Source of the DNA: an uncultured Eubacterium sp.
GTDB lineage: Bacteria > Bacillota > Clostridia > Lachnospirales > Lachnospiraceae
DNA: 8,022 nt
Assembly (NCBI GenBank): GCA_946412445.1
Contig: CAMKHH010000045.1
Coordinates: 1-8,022, forward strand
Reading direction: 5' to 3'
This document shows, piece by piece, positions 1 to 6,269 of this stretch. Under the pieces are notes generated by a model. The model was not told the origin of the DNA. It saw nothing but the letters and a program-made list of their open reading frames with translations, and searched no databases. The translations under genes were made by a program, and so were the position numbers. Numbering within the stretch: position 1 is the stretch's first letter; each line of letters opens with the position of its first letter.

Positions 1-3000
1 TTGTGAAGTTACAGAAGAAAAAATTGATAAGCAGATAGAGGTATTCCATGAGATGGGTTTTGGAGGAATACATATTCATCCACGTACGGGTATGGAGACA
101 CCTTACTTACAGGATGATTTTATGCATCTCGTAACGTATGCGGATAAAAAGGTAAAAACTGAGAATATGTTGTGCTGGTTATATGATGAAGACCGATACC
201 CATCCGGAACAGCAGGTGGTAAAGTTACCGAAGATGTGCGATACCGGGCAAGGCATCTGCTTCTGACAACAGAAATAAAGCCAGAACTGGAGAACTCAAA
301 GGAAACATTCGATCTGCGAGTGGCTAAAGGTGAAAAACCAGGGGGTTATTACCTTTGTGCTTATCGTATTAAGATCGAGAAGGGTTATCTTACGGCATAC
401 AGGCAGATTTTAGGTCCGCAGCCATCCACAGATTGTGACCGGATAAGTAAATCTGAAGGGACACTCTGGTTCGCGTATGTAGAGCTGATGAAAGAAAGCC
501 CATGGTTTAATGATCAGACATATGTGGATGTGATGAATAAAGAGGCAGTGGAATGCTTTATAAAAGTAACACATGAACGATATTATGAAGTTCTCTCAGA
601 TGAATTTGGGAAATCTATTCCTGCAATTTTTACAGATGAACCGCAAGTGAAAGGCTCGATGGCACTCAGCGATGGCGGTTGTACGGAGGATGTCACTTTA
701 AGCTTTACAGATGACTTGCCAAAGACATACAAAAACGCATACGGTATTGATTTGCTCTGCGTACTGCCGGAGATTCTGTTTGAACTACCCGGAGGGGTGC
801 CTTCCCTGCACCGCCTGCAGTATCACGATCATCTTTGTGAACGATTTGTATCTGCTTATTCGGATACAATTGCTGACTGGTGTGAAGCGCATCATATCTA
901 TATGACAGGTCACTATATGTCGGAGCCAACTTTATATTCACAGACACTTCGTTTGGGAGAAGCCATGCGCTGTTATAGAAAACAGCAGCTTCCCGGAGTT
1001 GATATTCTCTGTAATGATCCGGAATATTCCACAATCAAACAGGCTTCTTCTGTAGTTCATCAATATGGAAGAGAAGGTGTATTGAGTGAGCTTTATGGTG
1101 TGACACAGTGGGATCATGATTTTAAAGGACATAAGATTCAAGGTGACTGGCAGGCAGCCCTCGGTGTTACTGTCCGAGTACCGCATCTTGCATTCATGTC
1201 GATGGAAGGTGAAGCAAAAAGAGATTGGCCGGCATCGATTAACTACCAATCACCCTGGTGGGAACAGTATTCTTATATCGAGAATTATTTTGCACGTTTG
1301 AATACAGTACTTACCAGAGGTACTGCACGGGTAAAGGTAGCGGTGATTCATCCAATCGAATCCTATTGGCTTGCATACGGACCGGTGGGACAGACAGGAA
1401 TGCTGCGCGATCAGATGGATGAAAATTTTAAAAATATGATTTCATGGCTATTATTTGGTCTGATTGACTTTGATTTTTTGTCAGAATCATTACTGGCAGA
1501 ACAAGATTGTTTTGCAGGGGAAGACGGGACTTTGCGAATAGGAAAGATGAGATATGAAGCAGTTATCGTTCCAGAGTTATTGACTGTCAGAAGTACGACA
1601 CTTCATTTGGTAGAGAAGTTTGCTGCATGTGGAGGAAAGCTTATTTTTATGGGGAAGGTGCCATCCTATGTTGATGCAGAAGAGAACATAAGTGTGAGCA
1701 GACTTACCCAAAAAGCATGTCAGATATCTTATGAAAAAAACGCACTTTTGTCTGCTATGGAACCCATGAGGGAGGTTGGCGTTTACCATCAAAATGGGAA
1801 AGCATTCGATAATCTTTTTTACCAGATGCGCCAGGAAGGGGAAGCCAGATGGTTATTTATCTGCCATGCCCTGGACCAGAAAGAAAAAGCGGATCAATCG
1901 GAAACAGCCTGCGTAAAAATACGTGGAATTTGGAAAGTATTTGTTTACAATGCCCTTGACGGACATATCTGTATGGAAAAAACAGACTATCAGGAAGGCT
2001 GGACCTTGATTGATAAAGAAATGTATGCAGAAGATAGCTATCTGTGGAAATTAGAGCCATATGAAGATAAAGAAGCCGAAATATATAAAAACATAGAATC
2101 ATATAAAAAGATAGAAATATGGAAAGAAGAATCAGACTTCCATAAAATAAGAGCCGGAAAATGTGCAGAGACATACAATTTAGTAGCGGAAGAGAAGTAT
2201 GAGGGGAAGAATCGTAAGCAGAATCTACTGTGCACAATACATGAGCCGGATGCCTACACACTGAATGAACCGAATGTATTTCTGCTGGATCATGCACGAT
2301 GGCGATTGAATGACGGTGAATGGATGCCGGATGAAGAGATTCTGCGGCTGGATAATAAGATCAGAATGATATTGGGTTATCCTCCAAGGCAGGATGCTTA
2401 TATACAGCCCTGGAGACTGGGCATGGTGCCGGAGAAGGAACGGGTAACTCTATATTATGAAATAGAATCGGCAGTCGGGTTACCTGCCATATCAATGGCA
2501 ATGGAAAGGCCGGAAAAGTCGGTTCTGTTCTGGAACGAAAAGCCTTGTACCGTTGATAAAACAGGGGCATATTATGTAGATGAAGGGATTCGTGTAGTAA
2601 ATCTTCCAGAGCTTAAGAAGGGGATCAATACGCTGCGCATTGAGATACCATTTGGAAGAAAAACAAATCTGGAAAGTATTTATCTGCTTGGAGATTTCGG
2701 AGTATGGGTCAGGGGAACCAAAGCGGTGATAGTCGATCGTGAAGAACAACTCTGCTTTGGCGATATTACGCGGCAGACACTGCCCTTTTATGGTGGGAGT
2801 GTGATATATCATATGCACTTTACATTAAAAGAAGATGCAGATATAAGTGTCCGGATTCCACACTTTGCAGCACCAGTTTTGTCATTAGCCATAGATGATA
2901 AGATGATAGGACCGGTTGCTTTTGCTCCGCATATACAGCATGCGGGTGTCTTAAAGGCAGGAATACACAAACTGGATATAAAAGTATATGGTAATCGCTA

Positions 3001-3151
3001 TAACACATTTGGAACTTTGCATAACTGCAATCCGGAATTTAAATGGTACGGTCCGGACTCTTATCGGACCAATGGAAGTGAATGGAGTGAAGCATGGTGT
3101 CTTCGTCCATTTGGTATTTTATCGAGAGTAGAGATATTGGCAGGAAACTGA
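1..3151 (+). CDS. Large GH106-like glycoside hydrolase (alpha-L-rhamnosidase type), 5' end missing
   Basis: The frame is open from base 2, so the gene starts before the window; 1049 residues are visible. The ATG at 53 is probably internal, because the residues before it fit the first helix and strand of the barrel (MGFGGIHIHPRTG follows directly). Visible order: a TIM-barrel catalytic part to about base 1330, with WLYDEDRYPSG, IFTDEPQ (Glu codon 638-640, a candidate catalytic acid) and SELYG (Glu codon 1088-1090, a candidate partner); an amidotransferase-like alpha/beta domain at about 1335-1680; a charged, lysine- and glutamate-rich stretch near 2050-2140; and C-terminal beta-sandwich, sugar-binding-like domains ending in an RYNTFGTLHN motif near 3000. 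This order resembles the GH106 alpha-L-rhamnosidase type. The family call is from remembered motifs and the substrate is inferred; another exo-glycosidase is possible. No secretion signal can be judged. A strong terminator follows directly. Confidence 0.62.
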   Translation, partial: CEVTEEKIDKQIEVFHEMGFGGIHIHPRTGMETPYLQDDFMHLVTYADKKVKTENMLCWLYDEDRYPSGTAGGKVTEDVRYRARHLLLTTEIKPELENSKETFDLRVAKGEKPGGYYLCAYRIKIEKGYLTAYRQILGPQPSTDCDRISKSEGTLWFAYVELMKESPWFNDQTYVDVMNKEAVECFIKVTHERYYEVLSDEFGKSIPAIFTDEPQVKGSMALSDGGCTEDVTLSFTDDLPKTYKNAYGIDLLCVLPEILFELPGGVPSLHRLQYHDHLCERFVSAYSDTIADWCEAHHIYMTGHYMSEPTLYSQTLRLGEAMRCYRKQQLPGVDILCNDPEYSTIKQASSVVHQYGREGVLSELYGVTQWDHDFKGHKIQGDWQAALGVTVRVPHLAFMSMEGEAKRDWPASINYQSPWWEQYSYIENYFARLNTVLTRGTARVKVAVIHPIESYWLAYGPVGQTGMLRDQMDENFKNMISWLLFGLIDFDFLSESLLAEQDCFAGEDGTLRIGKMRYEAVIVPELLTVRSTTLHLVEKFAACGGKLIFMGKVPSYVDAEENISVSRLTQKACQISYEKNALLSAMEPMREVGVYHQNGKAFDNLFYQMRQEGEARWLFICHALDQKEKADQSETACVKIRGIWKVFVYNALDGHICMEKTDYQEGWTLIDKEMYAEDSYLWKLEPYEDKEAEIYKNIESYKKIEIWKEESDFHKIRAGKCAETYNLVAEEKYEGKNRKQNLLCTIHEPDAYTLNEPNVFLLDHARWRLNDGEWMPDEEILRLDNKIRMILGYPPRQDAYIQPWRLGMVPEKERVTLYYEIESAVGLPAISMAMERPEKSVLFWNEKPCTVDKTGAYYVDEGIRVVNLPELKKGINTLRIEIPFGRKTNLESIYLLGDFGVWVRGTKAVIVDREEQLCFGDITRQTLPFYGGSVIYHMHFTLKEDADISVRIPHFAAPVLSLAIDDKMIGPVAFAPHIQHAGVLKAGIHKLDIKVYGNRYNTFGTLHNCNPEFKWYGPDSYRTNGSEWSEAWCLRPFGILSRVEILAGN
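2083..2118 (+). repeat. Two-copy 18-base tandem repeat inside the large hydrolase gene
   Basis: Bases 2083-2100 and 2101-2118 are adjacent copies of an 18-base A-rich unit that match at 15 of 18 positions. In the coding frame they give YKNIES followed by YKKIEI, and a looser third version (WKEESD) follows. The length is a multiple of three, so the frame is kept. It sits in a charged linker between the alpha/beta domain and the C-terminal sandwich domains and probably arose by replication slippage. Confidence 0.6.
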
Positions 3152-3182
3152 AAATAGTAGATGATAGCTTGGTTTATTTTAT

Positions 3183-3230
3183 AATAGTGGGTGGAATTGA
3201 TGAGATTATTCAATTCCGCCCACTATTTTT
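3183..3230 (+). terminator. Strong rho-independent terminator after the large hydrolase gene
   Basis: The left arm 3183-3200 pairs with the right arm 3210-3227 over 18 base pairs, with one G-T wobble (3192/3218) and a 9-base loop. The right arm runs into a T-run at 3226-3230. It starts 31 bases after the stop codon of the hydrolase gene. On the opposite strand the T-run is weaker, so it serves mainly the + strand. It separates the hydrolase transcript from the esterase-fucosidase pair. Confidence 0.88.
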
Positions 3231-3270
3231 GCTCTGATTATCTGTAAAATATCCATAGTTTACTAATAAT

Positions 3271-3283
3271 ATTTGATTCAAAT
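3271..3283. promoter_or_regulatory. 13-base palindrome overlapping the candidate -35 box; possible operator
   Basis: ATTTGATTCAAAT is a perfect 6-base inverted repeat around a central T. It covers the first part of the candidate -35 hexamer of the esterase promoter, which is a usual place for a repressor or activator site. The element is short and AT-rich, so a chance origin is possible. No second copy was noticed near the lipoprotein gene. Confidence 0.3.
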
Positions 3284-3305
3284 TTCATATTGCCGACCTT
3301 ATAAT
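3277..3305 (+). promoter_or_regulatory. Candidate sigma-A promoter for the esterase-fucosidase pair
   Basis: A perfect -10 box TATAAT lies at 3300-3305. Seventeen bases upstream is TTCAAA (3277-3282), which matches four of six bases of the -35 consensus. Transcription would start near 3312, giving a leader of about 40 bases before the start codon at 3351. The position just after a strong terminator supports a new transcription unit. The weak -35 fits a promoter that needs an activator. Confidence 0.5.
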
Positions 3306-3337
3306 GATACAAGGGTAAAAAGCTTATGTGTTTTTCG

Positions 3338-3345
3338 AAGGAGGT
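3338..3345 (+). promoter_or_regulatory. Ribosome binding site that fixes the esterase start
   Basis: AAGGAGGT is a near-perfect Shine-Dalgarno sequence, five bases before the ATG at 3351. The in-frame ATG further upstream at 3273 has no such site, lies in the promoter region, and would add 26 residues with no resemblance to the esterase family. Confidence 0.9.
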
Positions 3346-3350
3346 ATATC

Positions 3351-4778
3351 ATGCATGGTGTTACGATACTAGCAGGACCATCAGACTGGGAAATATTGCA
3401 GCAGGAAAAGGGGTATGCACAGATCACTTTAAAAGGTACTTATAAAGTGCATTCAGCTGCACTGGAAGTAGGAGTACAATCGGCAATGCCGGTGATCAGG
3501 GTGATAAAAGAAGAAGATAATATGGCAGTGATTCCCTGGACAGCAGCAAACAAAGTGACAAAGAAGGAATATTTTACAGGAGAATTTGAGACAACACTTA
3601 TCATACCGTCCGGCGGCCTATACCGCATCGAAACTGGTTTGGAGACTAGAAGTGTACAAAGCGATCTGTCCTGGATGTTTCGCGGGGATTGTGTTCTTCA
3701 TGTAGGGGTTGGGAATTTGTTTATTATTGCAGGTCAATCGAATTCAGCAGGATACAGCAGAGATTATTGTATGGATCCCCCGGATGTAGCTGTCCATTTA
3801 TTTCGAAATCGAGATCAATGGGATTTAGCCAGTCACCCTATGAATGAAAGTACGGATGCCGGCTCTATTGCAAACGAAGAGATGGGTATACCGGGCGTAT
3901 CCCCGTATCTTTCCTTTGGGAAATGTTATGCTGCGTATACGCATATGCCTGTAGGACTGATTCAAACAGCTCTTGGCGGCTCTTCAATTAGAAGATGGAG
4001 ACCACACGAAGGAGATTTGTATCAGAATATGCTAGGCAAGATTCATAAGACAAAGGGAAGATATGCCGGAATCTTGTGGTATCAGGGGTGCTCAGACACG
4101 GATCCTGAATCCGCTCCATTCTATTATGAGCATTTCAAAGATTTTGTTCAATCAGTTCGAGAGGAATTAGGTTATAAAATTCATTTTTTTACGATGCAGC
4201 TGAACAGGCAGATCAATGGAAGTTATGACAGAGGCTGGGGGTTAGTGCGTGAGGCGCAGAAAAGAGCAGCCCGCGAAATCGAAGGTGTCACAACGCTGTC
4301 GACTACAAATTTGAATCTGTCAGATGAAATCCATAACAGTGCCCAGGCAAATGTGGTTTTAGGAGAAAAACTGGCAAAACAGTGCAGTAATGTTCTGAAC
4401 GGCACAGAAGAATATGAATCACCGACTTTAAAGAATGTAGAGTTTACAGATATGAAAGAAAAAAAGGTTCTGGGTATAAGGGGAATCTGGTTGAAGCTTT
4501 CTTTTGCTCATGTAAAAACGTGTTTCTTGCTTTACTCAAGGCGGGGGAATGAAAGTGGATTTACTTTAGAGGATGAAGAGGGGGAGATAGAGATTAAAAG
4601 CATTCGCGCAAACCGTGAAGATAGGAATCATATATATCTTGAACTGGGAAGGATGATTAACGGGGAGGCTTATTTATCTTTTGCATGGAAAGCAGATCCT
4701 GTAAGATTTCCTGTGGTGGATGAAGTGACCTATCTGCCGCCGTTATCCTTCTATAAGAATAAAATTACAATATCTTGA
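3351..4778 (+). CDS. Sialate O-acetylesterase-like SGNH carbohydrate esterase
   Basis: This 475-residue protein is predicted to remove O-acetyl groups from sugars. A beta-rich N-terminal domain (about 1-120) precedes an SGNH hydrolase core. The core shows block I IIAGQSNSAG with the nucleophile Ser130, block II TALGGSS with the oxyanion glycine near 209-210, block III WYQGCSD (243-249), and block V DEIH with the likely Asp325 and His328 of the triad. A C-terminal beta-rich region (about 355-475) follows. The order and motifs match the sialate O-acetylesterase (SASA/DUF303) family, which also includes xylan and pectin acetylesterases, so sialic acid need not be the substrate. The Glu usual in block III is Cys247. 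There is no signal peptide, so it should act in the cytoplasm. It is followed after 20 bases by the fucosidase gene, which suggests joint use on an acetylated oligosaccharide. The ATG at 3351 is chosen because of its ribosome binding site. Confidence 0.85.
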   Translation: MHGVTILAGPSDWEILQQEKGYAQITLKGTYKVHSAALEVGVQSAMPVIRVIKEEDNMAVIPWTAANKVTKKEYFTGEFETTLIIPSGGLYRIETGLETRSVQSDLSWMFRGDCVLHVGVGNLFIIAGQSNSAGYSRDYCMDPPDVAVHLFRNRDQWDLASHPMNESTDAGSIANEEMGIPGVSPYLSFGKCYAAYTHMPVGLIQTALGGSSIRRWRPHEGDLYQNMLGKIHKTKGRYAGILWYQGCSDTDPESAPFYYEHFKDFVQSVREELGYKIHFFTMQLNRQINGSYDRGWGLVREAQKRAAREIEGVTTLSTTNLNLSDEIHNSAQANVVLGEKLAKQCSNVLNGTEEYESPTLKNVEFTDMKEKKVLGIRGIWLKLSFAHVKTCFLLYSRRGNESGFTLEDEEGEIEIKSIRANREDRNHIYLELGRMINGEAYLSFAWKADPVRFPVVDEVTYLPPLSFYKNKITIS

Positions 4779-4782
4779 AAGC

Positions 4783-4788
4783 GAGGAA
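4783..4788 (+). promoter_or_regulatory. Ribosome binding site that favours ATG 4799 for the fucosidase
   Basis: GAGGAA lies ten bases before the ATG at 4799. It lies downstream of the alternative TTG at 4775 and so cannot serve that start. The TTG overlaps the esterase stop codon (TTGA) but has no Shine-Dalgarno sequence ahead of it. Confidence 0.65.
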
Positions 4789-4798
4789 GAAAATCAAC

Positions 4799-6229
4799 AT
4801 GAATAATCTTGCATGGGATAATTTATACAGAGAAGCCCCGAAGTGGTTTAGGGATGCTAAGTTCGGATTGTTCTTTCATTGGGGCCCATACAGTGTTCCG
4901 GCCTGTCAGAATGAATGGTATTCCAGAAATATGTATGCGAAGGGGACAGAGCAAAATCTTTATCATGAAAAGACTTATGGCAATCTTCATGACTTTGGAT
5001 ATAAAGACTTTTATCCGATGATGAAAGGAGAAAGATTTAGTGCAAAAGAATGGGCAGAACTTGTCAGACTTTCCGGAGCCAGGTATGCCGGACCTGTGAC
5101 AGAGCATTCCGATAATTTTTCTATGTGGAACAGTAAAGTAAATCCGGTTAACAGTGTTAATTATGGACCACACAGGGATATTGTAGGAGAGTGTGCAAAA
5201 GAGTTCCGGGCAGAGGGAATTCATATGCTGGCTTCCTTTCATCACCAGTGGTTGTGGGGATGGTTTATGTCTTCTGATAATGAGGCAGATGTCTATATTC
5301 CGGATAATGAGAAGTTTTATGGACCAGCCTTGCCCCTGGAGACTAACCGTTATGACCCATATCGATATCCCGATCAGGCTTTTTGCAAGACCTGGGCAAA
5401 AAAAATATGTGAGGTGATTGATCAATATGCCCCGGATGTACTTTACTTTGACAGCCGGGCGTATATTATTGATGAAGCTTACCGCTACCAGGTTGCAGAG
5501 TATTACTATGGTTCACGGAATATTCATGACGGTATCATCACCTATAAGCAAGAGGACTTTCCAAAGGGAATTGGTGTCTATGATTTTGAGCGCGGACAAT
5601 TTTCAAAACCCAAAGATTTTCCCTGGCAGTCCGATGATCGATTGGAAGATAACATCACATGGTGCATGGTTCAGGAACCCAAATATAAATCATCAGAACG
5701 CATCATTCATCAACTTTGTGACATTGTCTCGAAAAATGGAAACCTACTGTTAAATGTAGGACCGTATGCTGACGGATCATTTCATCCGGATGCAATAAAG
5801 ATTCTTAAGGAGGTTGGAGAATGGCTGTCTTTAAATGGAGAAGCTATATATGAAACCAGACCATTCTCAATTGCTGAAGAAGGTCCGACAGCCATAATAG
5901 ACACTGACTTTGATGTTGACAAAATCGAAGGACAGCTGAATTTTTGTAACACTCCAGATGAACATAACGAGATATTTACTGCACAGGATTTTCGCTTCAC
6001 TACGCATGGGGATACTCTTTATACGATTGCACTTGGATGGCCAAAGACAGGTGAATTCCATATTAATAGTCTGAAAACAAACGGTATTTACAAAAAGAAC
6101 ATTCAATGTGTTGAACTAATTGGATCAGAGGAACATCTGAAATTTCACAGAGATGCCAGGGGATTACATATAAAAGCTCCGGAAAGTAAACCTTGTGAAT
6201 CCGCATATGTACTTAAAATTAATGGATAG
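4799..6229 (+). CDS. GH29 family alpha-L-fucosidase-like enzyme
   Basis: This 476-residue protein belongs to GH29, retaining enzymes that release terminal alpha-L-fucose. The catalytic barrel covers about 1-345. Visible family motifs are FGLFFHWGPYSVP (His27), NEWY (Glu39, Trp40), the pocket motif TEHSDNF (101-107), APDVLYFD with the probable nucleophile Asp218, DFERG (262-266), and IVSKNGNLLLNVGP (309-322), followed by NGEAIYETRPF. Residues after about 360 form a small C-terminal beta-sandwich. The usual HHDGF pocket motif reads HSDNF, so one fucose-contacting histidine is lost, and the usual tryptophan-glycine-tyrosine motif near 288 reads WCM. The substrate may therefore not be plain fucose. 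No signal peptide is seen, so it is probably cytoplasmic. It probably forms a two-gene operon with the esterase. GH29 membership is firm and the specificity is not. The first eight residues from the TTG at 4775 are left out. Confidence 0.87.
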   Translation: MNNLAWDNLYREAPKWFRDAKFGLFFHWGPYSVPACQNEWYSRNMYAKGTEQNLYHEKTYGNLHDFGYKDFYPMMKGERFSAKEWAELVRLSGARYAGPVTEHSDNFSMWNSKVNPVNSVNYGPHRDIVGECAKEFRAEGIHMLASFHHQWLWGWFMSSDNEADVYIPDNEKFYGPALPLETNRYDPYRYPDQAFCKTWAKKICEVIDQYAPDVLYFDSRAYIIDEAYRYQVAEYYYGSRNIHDGIITYKQEDFPKGIGVYDFERGQFSKPKDFPWQSDDRLEDNITWCMVQEPKYKSSERIIHQLCDIVSKNGNLLLNVGPYADGSFHPDAIKILKEVGEWLSLNGEAIYETRPFSIAEEGPTAIIDTDFDVDKIEGQLNFCNTPDEHNEIFTAQDFRFTTHGDTLYTIALGWPKTGEFHINSLKTNGIYKKNIQCVELIGSEEHLKFHRDARGLHIKAPESKPCESAYVLKING

Positions 6230-6235
6230 TCACAG

Positions 6236-6269
6236 CAGGGAACAGAAAGAACTACTCCTTCTGTTCCTG
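6236..6269 (+). terminator. Hairpin in the fucosidase/lipoprotein convergent junction; possible terminator
   Basis: GGAACAGAA (6239-6247) pairs perfectly with TTCTGTTCC (6259-6267) around an 11-base loop. Two further pairs are possible across a bulged G. On the + strand a broken T-rich stretch (CTTTTCGTTTT) starts a few bases later, so it could end the fucosidase transcript. On the - strand no T-run follows. The loop contains the stop codon of the lipoprotein gene (6252-6254), so the right arm encodes the last residues of that protein. Confidence 0.45.

Noticed and set aside
53..55. ATG 53 as the true start of the large hydrolase, with GAGG at 38-41 ahead of it
   Set aside because: The frame stays open to the window edge, and the residues before the ATG fit the first helix of the barrel, which the family needs. 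The GAGG is likely coincidental.
1857..2297. Open frame on the - strand (146 codons) opposite the large hydrolase gene
   Set aside because: Its residues are rich in Ser, Leu, Phe and Tyr, as expected when the lysine- and glutamate-rich A-rich segment is read backwards. No family motif was seen.
3273..3350. Longer esterase start at ATG 3273
   Set aside because: The added 26 residues overlap the candidate promoter, have no ribosome binding site and do not resemble the esterase family. ATG 3351 has a near-perfect site.
4775..4798. TTG start for the fucosidase that overlaps the esterase stop codon
   Set aside because: The TTGA overlap looks like translational coupling, but no Shine-Dalgarno sequence precedes it and the GAGGAA site lies after it. 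GH29 resemblance starts only after ATG 4799.
4823..5425. Long open frame on the - strand (200 codons) opposite the fucosidase gene
   Set aside because: It lies wholly inside a convincing GH29 gene with intact family motifs. Its translation has no recognisable domain, and it is best explained as an antisense shadow.
5418..5753. Second + strand open frame (111 codons) within the fucosidase gene
   Set aside because: It is out of frame with GH29 motifs that continue unbroken through the region, so it is a shadow and not a frameshifted piece.
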